A stretch of 64,000 nucleotides of DNA from Scortum barcoo (taxonomy: Eukaryota > Chordata > Actinopteri > Centrarchiformes > Terapontidae), in assembly GCA_023238725.1 (NCBI GenBank), contig CM041535.1:27519978-27583977 (forward strand), written 5' to 3'. This document shows positions 1 through 11,088 of the stretch, in pieces. Position 1 is the stretch's first letter; every line of letters starts with the position of its first letter. Made by a program: the position numbers and the translations under genes. The notes under the pieces are model-generated. The model was given only the letters and a program-made list of their open reading frames with translations. It was not told where the DNA came from and searched no databases.

Positions 1-1141
1 AGGCCTCTTCAATAACAGAGATCAGAAGAATCGAATCATTCTCAAGTCAGAAAGCTACTGAACAGCATTGAAACAATGAGGAAGAAAAATGGTGGCAGCT
101 GCTTCACCACAGAGATGTTTCAAGAAGCTGAGGCAGCAATACAGAAGGAGGTGGAGAGGATCTTAAAAGAGAAAGAAGAAGAGATGCAGAGAGAGAGGGA
201 GGAGCTAGAAAGAAAATATCAAGAAGAAATTCAGGCGAAGAAGAAGAAAATAATTCAAACAAGAGAGAGCAGAGAGAGACAGAGCACTGAGGGAAAAGGA
301 GGAGCACATTAACAAAGAGCAGGAGAAAAGGAAGAGAGAGGAGGAAAAGAGAGAAGAAGAGAACAGACATTCGGATAATGGCAGGTAAGAACATCTGAGA
401 AAGCAGTGGGAGGGGAAATTTGAAGCTCTGGAGAGAAAAATCAAATCTGAATCAGAAAAGAACGTAACTGCTGACAAAAAGCTGATGCAAAAAAGAGAAG
501 AGATTAGACGAGAACAAGAGAATTGGGACAAATTTGCACAACGAAAAGAGTTGGTGGGAGAAACGAAATCAAGACAGAAGAAAAGAGAGAAGAGAGGAGG
601 AGCATGTACGACTGAAAAACGCTCAGAGAAGAATATGAGCAGGAAAGAAAAGAATATGAGAGGAAAAGACAAGAAGATCAAAATCAAAAGAGAGCTTGAG
701 GAAAGAGAATGGAAAAAGGCACAAGAAAACTATTGAGGAAAAGAGTGGAGGAAATGAAGAACAAAAATGCAGAGGAGGCGAGAAAGCAAGCTGAAGAATT
801 CAATGAGTTCAGACAGAAATATACAACAGACTTTGAAGCTCTGATGCAAAAGCATGACAAGGAAATGGAGGACATGAAGCAAACACAGCAAAAGAACAAT
901 GACTTCATGTTTGAGACACTTGCTCACGAACAGAGCACATCAGAGAGACTTCAACAGACTTAAGAGGACGCAAGAACAAGAACTGAATGAGCATTCCATA
1001 CTGAATCTTTCAGAAGAAATCATAGAAAGTCTGGAGGAAAAAATCAGTGAACTCCAGAAAAAACATGACAAAGAAATGAGTGTCTGGGTACAAGAGCATG
1101 CAGAGGAAGCCTCACAACAGAAGGGCTGCAACATTTTATAA
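1..1141 (+). CDS. GIMAP-like GTPase copy 1, 3' end only (coiled coil and CaaX end)
   Basis: This is the 3' part of a triple-AIG1 gene cut by the left edge. It aligns almost base for base with about 17366-18478 of copy 3. Position 1 falls just after the third GTPase domain. What remains is the linker (residues KKNGGSCFTTEMFQEAEAAI), then a Glu/Lys/Arg-rich heptad region, then the C-terminus GCNIL and a TAA stop at 1139-1141. The frame breaks several times (open segments at 76-312, 485-736, 709-963 and 899-1141). The breaks are small insertions relative to copies 2 and 3, for example near 6-8, 29-35, 237-265 and 375-395. Family knowledge: AIG1/GIMAP proteins are immune-associated GTPases. Whether this copy is a pseudogene or an intact gene with sequence errors cannot be decided here. 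Confidence 0.8.
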
Positions 1142-2290
1142 GATGCTGTCTTTATCTAAATGTCACAACAGCGCCTTAGTTGTTCAACTGTGACGCCTCA
1201 AAACTCTTAAACACTGGTTTTCAAGAGTTAAAATAAGTTAAAATTCCACCGTAAGTTTTGATTCCCTGTTAAACTAAGAGTATAATGACTTAAGTTTTTA
1301 AGTATGACCACTTGATGATTTTATTAAGTCCTATACAGTTCTATTGCTCCATCTAACCAAGGTCTGAATTACAAATATTATTTAGAATAATAATCTTTTT
1401 TTTTTTTGCGATGTTGCTACTGCACAATTGCCTTGGTTGCTGTAACACAGTACACATTTCCCTGCTAAGGAATAAATAAAGGATGATCTTCAATCAAAAA
1501 CTCAAACTCAAATTTTCCCTGTAATGTACAAAATAAATGTTGCTGCATATAAGAAGCCTGTAGCAGTATATATATATCAAACTAAAAGCATGTATGTAGA
1601 GTAATAGTAGTAAATGTAGACTAAAGAATATCAGTGAAACCTCACATGTCAGGAACACTGTACTGTTCGAGTTAATAATCCATTATACCTTTGTCCTGTT
1701 TTTACTTCAAAAAGCAATGTATGTTTTAGCAAAGGCAGTAAATAATTATAACAATAATCGCTCTCACAAGGTTAATCTAAAATTCTTTGGTTTAGTTGTG
1801 TTCTTACTGTAGATGATTAATAAAACTGTGTTTAATTTTAGTTTGATTTTATGTATGGTGTTTGGACATTCACAATCCATTTAGATATTTTGTCTTACCT
1901 GGGTTAATCAGGAAATGTGTCCTCCTGTTTCTTGTGCATGCAAGTAAACTACAGTTTAAAACTGAACAATGATGAGTCTGCTTTTTTAATGGCTGCCTGT
2001 CTGAAATTAAGTCTGTACTTTTTATGGTCATAATTGTGATGCTAACCAGTAATGTTTCAGGTTGGACAGACCTAGTCCCCGTTTAGGTTTTGTAATATTT
2101 TGTATCCAACTTTTGGCTTGCTGCCCTGATATATGTATCTTAAGATAAGTCGGTCTACGGGGGCAAACATACATTTAGCGGGAGAAACTGAAAGAGGCTG
2201 GAAAGTAAAATAAGTCTTGGGAGTATTTTGATTCTAATATTCTCTACTCTGCCTATTAAAGTAAGAGGGAGTATAACCCTGACTTAAATT
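1142..2290 (+). other. 3' UTR and 3' flank of GIMAP copy 1
   Basis: No coding region is seen. The stretch is AT-rich and aligns with 8709-9740 (after copy 2) and 18479-19390 (after copy 3), so it belongs to the tandem unit. A possible polyadenylation signal AATAAA lies at 1471-1476, about 330 bases after the stop. That site has mutated after copies 2 and 3, where AATAAA at 9404-9409 and 19216-19221 may serve instead. Confidence 0.6.
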
Positions 2291-2640
2291 TCTCTTCATT
2301 TTTTTCTATTAATTATGTATAGTTTTATATAAAGTCCTAAAGTCTCAAGACACTTCATTAAAAGTTCGGATAAACTTTGCATGCTCAGAGATATATACAG
2401 TTATATCGTCTGCATGTAGTGATAACCTGTGCTCCCCTCCATTGCACATCAGTACAACTTATATCTGTGCTATCTGCTGTATAAGGTAAAAGGTGGTCTC
2501 TCCTCTCCTGCAGCCACTCCCCAGCTGGAACTTCTGCAAAGAAACACCCATTTGCCCTCAGGAGACATTTGTGGAGATGAGTAAAATGTTGAACGCTTTT
2601 AAGACAGAAAAGGCCCAAGGGACACGGTTAAATGCATTTT
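2290..2640 (-). mobile_element. L1-like LINE remnant (tandem unit 1)
   Basis: This is homologous to the better preserved fragment at 19380-20010, whose minus strand encodes a reverse-transcriptase YADD-type segment. The reading frame is degraded here. It contains the intact target sequence agagatatatacag (about 2387-2400) into which the Tc1 element inserted in unit 2. Confidence 0.5.
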
Positions 2641-3129
2641 CAGTATCATAAACCAGCAACATACATGGTATTGGCATTACTTTGGCATGAGATATAACAT
2701 TTAATATCCTACGAATATAATCAGTCAATCAATGACCAGGACAGTATGCCTGTGACACTCACTCACTCACTGTTTCCACTCACATTTAAGTTCAAACTCA
2801 CCATAGTTGATCAAAAGTTTTAACTATACTAGTAGTTCCCATTCAAAATGTGCTTGTTCAGAACAGGTTGAACAGGCCTCTGGTATTGCTGCTTGCAGAT
2901 TTCTCTAGAACTGTATATCTAAACAACTTCAAGGTCAACATTGCACTTCCTTGAGCCCTCAGCAACACACCTGCCAAACCTGAAGTTGACCAGATGAATG
3001 GTTGTGGAGATAATTGAAGGACAGACAGACAGACAAAGACTCCTTTATTTTTTAGATAATTTCTGTAAGAAAGAAGACTGATATAGTGAGTTATTGTGCA
3101 TGATAACACAATCATTATCACAAGACATC

Positions 3130-3290
3130 AGTCAGTCTGTTGGTCAGTCAACCGTGTTGTTGTTGTCATATCTGAACAGGGCCCTGCATCCTGATAAAAA
3201 GGTCTCGGGTGAGCTGTTTTCACTGTGGAGCTTTTATTTTCATTCTTGAGCTTTGATGAAGAGATACATGATAAGAATTTTATCCAGTGC
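3130..3290 (+). other. Degenerate leader-exon-like module A of tandem unit 1
   Basis: It resembles the functional-looking leader exon at 4435-4596 in order and spacing. Shared pieces are a CAGTCAGTC/GTCAACCGT block, a GTTGTCATA-type block, GGGCCCTGC, GATAAAAAGGTCTCGG, GAGCTG and a GATGAAGAG block. The splice donor CAG|GTGAGT of module B is not conserved at its end (ATCCAGTGCC), so it is probably a decayed older copy. A matching copy lies at 12390-12575. Confidence 0.5.
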
Positions 3291-3329
3291 CGTTATTAAT
3301 TAATTCACGACCTATATGTAAATGGATAA

Positions 3330-3990
3330 TTGGCCCATCACCCATGGGGTCCCTCAGGGCTCTGTAATTGGTTCTCTGCTTTTCATCATATACATTCTAC
3401 CTCTTGGAAAGACTTCTCCCTCAACATGGCCTCAAGATTTCATCGCTACGCAGACAACACCAAGCTCTACTTCTCCACCATGACTATTTCTTCTATCCAC
3501 CCAGTCCACCCTCACTGCATGCCACACAGACACAAAATGCAAAATAACCTTCCTCAAACTCAACCATGACAAATCTGAAATGACCATCATTGGCCCCAAC
3601 TTCCCTCACCTGCTTTCACCCAGTGTTTTTATTGTTTTATTGTTAGCCCCTCTGCCCATGTCTGCAAACCTTGGCAACATCATCAACTCCACCCTCACAT
3701 TGCTCCTTCACTTCAAACACATCACCAAAAAAATCTTTTTCCACCTGAGGAACGTTGCCCTCTCTATTCTTCTGTGCAAAAACCCTGATTCCATGCGTTC
3801 ATTATATCCAGGCTCAACTACCAAACAGCATTTTATATCATTCGGCTAACTACATCCTTAATAAACTCCAATAATATGTCCAAAACTCTGGTGCCCACTT
3901 GCTCACTTCCATCTGCCGCTCTGACCACATTACTCCACCACCACTGGATTTCAAAGAGAAATTTCAAAATTTTAGACATCAACGATAAAA
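3330..3990 (+). mobile_element. L2-like LINE reverse-transcriptase fragment (unit 1)
   Basis: The forward strand at about 3346 reads GVPQGSVIGSLLFIIY, the RT block found in L2/Maui-type non-LTR elements of fish. A degenerate YADN box (normally YADD) follows near 3450, in another frame. The sequence then continues as broken reading frames to about 3990. It is a dead 5'-truncated copy, duplicated with the GIMAP unit (compare 12945-13350). Confidence 0.75.
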
Positions 3991-4260
3991 CAAAACACAA
4001 CATCTGTTTCCTGGTGATGTGATCATATGTGCCCTCACCTGATTAGTTCTAGTTAGATTATTTCAGTCAGATAACTCAAGTAAAATGAAATAATTATGTG
4101 AAAAACTGATTTTTTTTGGCAATGTACTGTAATTTTAAGGGCAATGTACACTTTGTACTGTAACACTTTGTACGTTTGGACCAAGAGAGTTGCGGTGATT
4201 CAAGTTTACGTGGTACACCTATTCACAATGGCAGACTGTGATTAGGAAACCTAGATAAGA

Positions 4261-4266
4261 TATAAA
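4261..4266 (+). promoter_or_regulatory. Possible TATA box for GIMAP copy 2
   Basis: TATAAA occurs within AGATATAAACC, upstream of the leader exon that ends at 4596. The same element is kept at 13736-13741 upstream of copy 3 in a well conserved block (CTCAAAACCGGTATAGGGGC follows in both). Its role is inferred from position and conservation between units. Confidence 0.4.
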
Positions 4267-4289
4267 CCTTCTGCTCTTTTCTCTCAAAA

Positions 4290-4596
4290 CCGGTATAGGG
4301 GCTCGCCAACTATACCCATAACAGTAATGTGCATTCCTACTTACAATCAAGATAAAACCCACCAAGGCTGATCCCAGTCTTGTATCAGTTGCAGCTGAGC
4401 ATAAAGAATGCAAAGTCATGGCAAATGTATCAGCCAGTCAGTCAACCGTGGCTGTTTCATTGTCGTCATCATACAAGGCCCTGCCTCCAAATTCTGGTGA
4501 TAAAAAGGTGGTCTCGGTTGAGCTGATTTCAGTTTGGGTCTGGAAACTTTCCTTCATCGGTTTTGAGGAAGAGTGACACAGTAAGAGTTTCATCAG
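4290..4596 (+). other. Non-coding leader exon (module B) of GIMAP copy 2
   Basis: The block ends in a strong splice donor, CATCAG|GTGAGT, at 4596/4597 and contains no long open frame. It is nearly identical to the block ending at 14071 before copy 3. The next splice acceptor in the unit (CAACAG at 5339) precedes the ATG exon, so this is best read as a 5' UTR exon. The exon start is not defined by the sequence; I place it about 25 bases after the TATA-like box. Confidence 0.5.
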
Positions 4597-5339
4597 GTGA
4601 GTACATGCAACAGAGTGCGAATGCAACACATGTATAGATTCTGTTTGTAAGACTTTTTCAGACTCAGAGAGCCTTTACTCAAAGACTCACACCACCATAT
4701 TCATTCCTTTATGGCAAGAAAAATTATGCACTTCTGTGTAGATCTAATGGATTTCAAGTATTGTTAAGGTGTATGTCAAATTTAAAACATTTCACTAAAT
4801 GCTTGTGTAGACTTAACCTATTTATACACATAATTCAAAAAATATACTCACATAGTTTATAGCAAATATACTTAATTACACCTTAAATTTCAATGTCAGT
4901 AGATTCAGATTCAGAAATATATTATGATAAACAGGCGACGTAAAGTCAAACGGTTATGGACTATTACAGGTTTTGGCTTTGGAGGAAAGTTAGGCAGTCT
5001 GTTTCTTTTTTTTGCTCTGGCACCGAAAATACTGGTGGTCACGATCAGATGGTCTGATGACTTCAGGATCCATCATATTGTTCACAAGCTGATTCTACAT
5101 CTACCATGATATTTTATTTCTGTTTATCAAAACATTTAACGTCATTAGTTGTTTGTTGTAAATGTTAGGAGTCTACATCTGGTATTATTATATTCAGAAG
5201 TCTCATTAACTAGCATTTTATTCCATGTACATTTGTTTAAGAAGATATAAAGAAGTTTTTGTTTTTTTGACCATTTATTACCATTTTCTGTGTGTTATAA
5301 ATAATTATTTGTATAACTTTCTTTTGTTCAATCCAACAG
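4597..5339 (+). other. Intron 1 of GIMAP copy 2
   Basis: AT-rich sequence between donor CAG|GTGAGT and acceptor CAACAG. No coding signal or recognisable repeat is seen in it. Confidence 0.45.
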
Positions 5340-5389
5340 ATAACAACAGCTTGACTTTCTGTCTGAGAAGTATCCATCAAATTGACATC

Positions 5390-8300
5390 ATGGCATCATC
5401 CGCGCACAGTAAGTCTTGTAGAAGTTATCAATACTTATCTTCAGATACATTCAGTGAGAATGAAAACAACATTACTGAGACTGAGAAAAGGGCGATGGAG
5501 TGCTCATACAGATCCAGAATAACATGTTCAGATGACAAAACTAAGAATATAAAATAATCATTAAAGAAGACTATGCACTGAAAAACGTTGGAACTTATGC
5601 AAGGTAATATCCATCTTAAAAACATACAGGAATTCTTATTTTTCTTCTTATTGTTGTGTACAACACAAAAAAAATCTGACTGTTTCAGTCACTATGAAAA
5701 TATAAATTGAATTAAACTAACAGCAAATCAGTAAAATTGAAGTAAACATACAACTTTAATTAGATATAATTTACTAATCTCTACAACTTCAATGTATCAA
5801 ACCTGTTTTAACAACACAATGCAAGAATTATTGACATAACTAAGAAGAGAATGATACAAATGTATTCAAGGGCATTTTGCAAATGTATAATTTGTGTTGT
5901 TGTTTCCTTGTTTTACAGAATTTGAACTCAGGATTGTGGTGTTTGGAAAGAGTGAGAATAAAAAGACAACGCTCATCAAATTTATGACAGGAACGAAAGA
6001 TTTTCTTTTTCCAAAAATGTCCACCCACTGTACAGTAACTCAAGGAGAGTGGAGCAGAATACCATTAGCAGTGGTGAAAACCTCAGATGTTTTCAATCTG
6101 CCTGCAGATAAAGTGAGACACGAGATGAAAAAGTGTGTTGCTCTCTGTCCTCCTGGACCAAACGTCCTCCTCCTGTTAGTGAAGCCTTCAGACTTTACTG
6201 AGGCGGACAGACAACAATTACAGTTCATTCTGGGCTTCTTTGGTCAAGATGCCTTTAAACACTCGATGGTCATTTTGACACATGACGAGGAGGGAAATAA
6301 TCCAGCAGTGGATCAACTTAAACACGACTGCAGACAAAGGCAGTTCAACTTTGACAAAAACTATTTTCTTGAAAAAGGTCGTCAGTCACTGATGGAAAAG
6401 ATGGAAAACATTGTTAGTGACAACAGAGGACGACATCTAAACTGTACCGGAGGAGGCGATCGAACCACAGTATCTGAACCCTCCAGACCTCCTCTGAACA
6501 TCGTGTTGTGTGGAAGACATGGAACCTGGAAGACTTTGGCGGCCAACACCATTCTGGGAAAAGCAAGTGTTGGTCAACCTGCTGACTCAGAGTGTGTTAA
6601 ACGTCAAGGAGTGGTGTGTGGACGTCGGGTTTCCCTGGTGGAGCTGCCTGCCTTGTATGGAAAAGGTCAGGAGGAAGTGAAGAGAGATACATTTGGATGT
6701 CTCACCCTCTGTAATCCTGAGGGGGTCCATGCCTTCATCCTGGTCCTACCTGTGGGTCCCCTCACTGATGAAGACAAGAAAGAGTTAAAGACCATCCAGA
6801 ACATCTTAACCTCTCGAGTCAATGACTTCACCTTGATTCTGTTCACTGTGGAGTCAGATCCTGCAGATCCAGCTCTTGTGAACTTTGTGAAAGACAACAG
6901 AGACATCCAGGAGCTCCTTCAAGAGCTGTGGAGGACGACACATCATCTTCAACATCAAAGACAAGCAGCAGGTCTCTCAGGTGTTGCATACTGTGGACAA
7001 GATTACAGAGGGAGGATCCAGATGCTTCACAAAAGAAATGACTGTCAAGCCTCGAAAGAAAAAAGGTACACGGTTTGAATCTGGACTGCAGATGTCTGGA
7101 AATAACCATCAGAGCAGAGAGCATCTCAGGATAGTGCTGATTGGGAAGACTGGTTGTGGAAAAAGTGCCACTGCAAACACCATTTTGGGAAAAGAATACT
7201 TTAAATCCAAAGCCGCCATGACGTCAGTGACCAGGCTTTGCCAGAAAGTAACAGGAGAGATTGACGGCCGGTCAGTCGCTGTGGTCGACACTCCTGGTTT
7301 GTACGACACGACTCTGTCCAACGATGTCATTAAACAAGAGCTTGTGAAATGCATCACCTTGTTGTCTCCTGGACCTCATGTGTTCTTACTGGTGGTGCAG
7401 ATCGGTCGCTTCACAAAGGAGGAAAAAGATACTGTGAAACTGATCAAGGAGACTTTTGGCAAGAAGTCAGGAGACTTCATCATCGTCATATTTACCAGAG
7501 GAGACGATCTCGGAAATCAATCAATTGAGAGTTACGTGGAAGAGGGAAGTGATGACTTTGTCAAACAACTGATCGCTGACTGTGGAGGAAGATACCAGGC
7601 CTTCAATAACAAAGATCAGGAAAATCGTTCTCAAGTCAGAAAGCTACTGAACAGCATTGAAACAATGAGGAAGAAAAATGGTGGCAGCTGCTTCACCACA
7701 GAGATGTTTCAAGAAGCTGAGGCAGCAATACAGAAGGAGGTGGAGAGGATCTTAAAAGAGAAAGAAGAAGAGATGCAGAGAGAGAGGGAGGAGCTAGAAA
7801 GAAAATATCAAGAAGAAATTGAGGCAAAGAAGAAAATAATTAAACAAGAGAGAGCAGAGAGAGACAGAGCACTGAGGGAAAAGGAGGAGCACATTAACAA
7901 AAGAGCAAGGAGAAAAGGAAGAGAGAGGAGGAAAAGAGAGAAGAAGAGAACAGACATGTGATAATGCAGGCAGAACATCAGAGGAAGCAGTGGGAGGAGA
8001 AATTTGAAGCTCTGGAGAGAAAAATCAAATCTGAATCAGAAAAGAACGTAACTGCTGACAAAAATCTGATGCAAAACAGAGAAGAGATGAGACAAGAACG
8101 AGAGGCTTGGGAGAAAAAACTAAAAGAGTGGTGGGAGAAACGAAATCAAGAAGATCAACAGAGAAAAGAGGAGGAGCATGTACGACTTAAAAAGCTCAGA
8201 GAAGAATATGAGCAGGAAAGAAAAGAATATGAGAGGAAAAGAAAAGAAGAATCATTTAAAAGACAAACAGAGGAAAGAGAACGGAAAAAAGGCAAAAGAA

Positions 8301-8708
8301 AACTATGAGAAAAGAGTGGAGGAAATGAAGAACAAAAATGCAGAGGAGGCGAGAAAGCAAGCTGAAGAATTCAATGAGTTCAGACAGAAATATACAACAG
8401 ACTTTGAAGCTCTGATGCAAAAGCATGGCCAGGAAATGGAGGACATGAAGCAAATACAACAGAAGAACAATGACTTCATGTTGAGACACTTGCTCACGAA
8501 CAGAGCATATCAGAGAGACTTCAACAGACTTAAGAGGACGCAAGAACAAGAAATGAATGACATCCAACTGAATCTTTCAGAAGAAAACGCAGAAAGTCTG
8601 GAGGAAAAAATCTGTGAACTCCAGAAAAAACATGACAAAGAAATCAGTGTCTGGGTACAAGAGCATGCAGAGGAAGTCTCAAAACAGAAGGGCTGCAACA
8701 TTTTATAA
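5390..8708 (+). CDS. Triple-AIG1 GTPase with coiled coil and CNIL end (GIMAP8-like), copy 2
   Basis: Exons: 5340-5408 (ATG at 5390, peptide MASSAH, donor CACA|GTAAGT) and 5919-8708 (acceptor TTTACAG). The phases match (1 nt + 2 nt). The large exon encodes three AIG1 domains. Domain 1 has a broken P-loop (GKSENKKTT), domain 2 also (GRHGTWKT). Domain 3 (about 7120-7640) has G1 GKTGCGKS, G3 DTPG and a G4-like TRGDDL. A coiled coil of about 345 residues follows, then GCNIL and TAA. Relative to copy 3 there are extra single bases at about 6920, 7898-7903, 7906-7908 and 8284-8290. Without them the length would be 934 codons plus stop. Family role: GIMAP GTPases act at organelle membranes and in lymphocyte survival; the role here is inferred. 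Alternatives are a pseudogene, or an intact gene with sequencing errors. Confidence 0.85.
5409..5918 (+). other. Intron 2 of GIMAP copy 2
   Basis: AT-rich interval between GTAAGT and TTTTACAG. Nothing else is recognised. Confidence 0.7.
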
Positions 8709-9813
8709 GATGCTGTCTTTATCTAAATGTCACAACAGCGCCTTAGTTGTTCAACTGTGACGCCTCAAAACTCTTAAACACTTAAATACTTAAAATAAGT
8801 TAAAATTCCACCGTGTTTTGATTCCCTGTTAAACAAGAGTATAATGATTGTTTTTAAGTATGACCACTTGATGATTTTATTAAGTCCTATACAGTTCTAT
8901 TGCTCGATCTAATCTAAGCTCTGAATTACAGATATTATTTGAAATAATCATCTTTTTCTTTTGCGAGTTGCTATTGCACAATTTCCTTGGTTGCAGTAAA
9001 TTTCCCTGCTCTGGGATTGATAAAGGATTATCATATCTAAAACTCTTGTTTTTCCTATAATCCACACAAGAAATGTAGCAGTATATATTAAACTAAAAGC
9101 ATGTATGTAGAGTAATAGTAGTAAATGTAGACTAATAAGAATATCAGTGAAACCTCTCATGTCAGGAACACTGTACTGTACAAGTTCACTAATAATGTTT
9201 TATGTCCTTTTTTACTTAAAAAAACACAATGTTTGTTGTTTTAGCAAAGGTAGTCAATAATTATAATAATCACAAATATTTATATTTCATATATTGATTT
9301 TAGTTCGATTTTATGTATGGTGTTAGGACTTCACAAACCATTTAGATGTTTTTGTCTTACTTGGTTAATCAGGAAATGTGTCCTCCTTTTTCTTGTGTAT
9401 GAAAATAAACTACAGTTTAAAACTGAACCATGATGAGTGTGGTGTTTCAGTGGCTGTCTGACTGAAATTAAATCTGTACTTTTTATTGTCATAATTGTGA
9501 TGCTAACCAATCATGTTTCAGGTTGGACAGACCTAGTCCCCGCTTAGGTTTTGTAATATTTTGTATCCAACTTTTGGCTTGCTGCCCTGATATATGTATC
9601 CTGAGATAAGTCGGTCTACGAGGGCAAACATACATTTAGCCGGAGAAATTGATAGAGGCTGGAAGTAAAAGAAGTCTTGGGAGTATTTTCATTCTAATAA
9701 TCTCTACTCTACCTATAAGAGGGCAGAGGGAGTAAGAGGGAGTATAACCCAGTGGTCTCGGTCTCAAGACACCTCATTAAAAGTGGGATAAACTTTGCAT
9801 GGTCAGAGATATA
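8709..9813 (+). other. 3' UTR and flank of GIMAP copy 2
   Basis: Homologous to 1142-2400. No gene is seen. A candidate AATAAA is at 9404-9409. The last part (about 9735-9813) is the left piece of the duplicated L1-like remnant, split by the Tc1 insertion. Confidence 0.55.
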
Positions 9814-9936
9814 CAGTGGGGCAAAAAAGTATTTAGTCAGCCACCAATTGTGCAAGTTCTCCCACTTAATAAAGATGAGAGAGGCCTGTAATTTTCATCA
9901 TAGGTACACTTCAACTATGAGAGACAGAATGGGGGG
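9814..9936 (+). repeat. Left terminal inverted repeat of Tc1
   Basis: It pairs with 10966-11088 in reverse complement, with a few substitutions and small indels. The outer 20 bases match exactly. Confidence 0.9.
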
Positions 9937-10180
9937 AAAGAATCCAGGAAATCACATTGTAGGATTTTTAATGAATTAATTGGTAAATTCCTCGGTAAAA
10001 TAAGTATTTGGTCACCTACAAACAAGCAAGATTTCTGGCTCTCACAGACCTGTAACTTCTTCTTTAAGAGGCTCCTCTGTCCTCCACTCGTTACCTGTAT
10101 TAATGGCACCTGTTTGAACTTGTTATCAGTATAAAAGACACCTGTCCACAACCTCAAACAGTCAGACTCCAAACTCCACT

Positions 10181-10952
10181 ATGGCCAAGACCAAAGAGCT
10201 GTCAAAGGACACCAGAAACAAAATTGTAGACCTGCACCAGGCTGGGAAGACTGAATCTGCAATAGGTAAGCAGCTTGGTGTGAAGAAATCAACTGTGGGA
10301 GCAATTATTAGAAAATGGAAGACATACGAAGACATAAGACCACTGATAATCTCCCTCGATCTGGGGCTCCACGCAAGATCTCACCCCGTGGGGTCAAAAT
10401 GATCACGAGAACGGTGAGCAAAAATCCCAGAACCACACGGGGGGACCTAGTGAATGACCTGCAGAGAGCTGGGACCAAAGTAACAAAGGCTACCATCAGT
10501 AACACACTACGCCACCAGGGACTCAAATCCTGCAGTGCCAGACGTGTCCCCCTGCTTAAGCCAGTACATGTCCAGGCCCGTCTGAAGTTTGCTAGAGAGC
10601 ATTTGGATGATCCAGAAGAGGATTGGGAGAATGTCATATGGTCAGATGAAACCAAAATAGAAACTTTTTGGTAAAAACTCAACTTGTCGTGTTTGGAGGA
10701 GAAAGAATGCTGAGTTGCATCCAAAGAACACCATACCTACTGTGAAGCATGGGGGTGGAAACTGGAAACATCATGCTTTGGGGCTGTTTTTCTGCAAAGG
10801 GACCAAGGACGAACTGATCCGTGTAAAGGAAAGAATGAATGGGGCCATGTATCGTGAGATTTTGAGTGAAAACCTCCTTCCATCAGCAAGGACACTAAAG
10901 ATATGAAAAGTGTGGCTGGGTCTTTCAGCATGACAATGATCCCAAACACACA
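10181..10952 (+). pseudogene. Tc1 transposase, frameshifted and C-terminally truncated
   Basis: The start is MAKTKELSKDTRNKIVDLHQ, the usual paired-like helix-turn-helix DNA-binding domain of fish Tc1 transposases. The frame shifts near 10310-10330 into a segment containing GAPRKISPRGVKMITR. It then runs to the first catalytic Asp in WSDETKIE (about 10635-10660), where a further frame break follows. The HGGG block near 10750 is in another frame. The second catalytic Asp block QHDNDPKHT is at about 10926-10952. The sequence then jumps into the right inverted repeat, so the region with the third catalytic acidic residue is deleted. It cannot encode an active enzyme as given. Confidence 0.92.
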
Positions 10953-10965
10953 TTTTCTGGATTTT

Positions 10966-11088
10966 TTTTTCTCATTTTGTCTCTCATAGTTGAGGTATAC
11001 CTATGATGAAAATTGGAGACCTCTCTCATCTTTTAAGTGGGAGAACTTGCACAATTGGTGGCTGACTAAATACTTTTTTGCCCCACTG
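10966..11088 (-). repeat. Right terminal inverted repeat of Tc1
   Basis: Reverse complement of 9814-9936. It begins inside the run after the truncated transposase and ends at the TA target site. Confidence 0.9.

Larger units (their letters stand above)
9814..11088 (+). mobile_element. Tc1/mariner-family transposon, inactive, internally deleted
   Basis: The element starts CAGTGGGGCAAAAAAGTATT and ends with the reverse complement of this. The imperfect terminal inverted repeats are about 120 bp (9814-9936 and 10966-11088). It is bounded by TA dinucleotides at 9812-9813 and 11089-11090. The paralogous site in unit 1 reads agagatatatacag uninterrupted, which gives exactly one duplicated TA here. 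At 1275 bp it is shorter than usual full-length Tc1 elements (about 1.6 kb). The transposase gene is broken and lacks its 3' end. Unit 3 (near 19550) is also empty, so insertion followed the duplications. Confidence 0.95.

Noticed and set aside
104..1134. Minus-strand Phe/Leu/Ser-rich open frames opposite the coiled coils (also at 8256-8701 and 17464-18471)
   Set aside because: They are antisense shadows of Glu/Lys-rich codons of the GIMAP coiled coil.
3330..3849. Open frames between GIMAP units as small genes
   Set aside because: They are fragments of a dead L2-like LINE with broken RT motifs.
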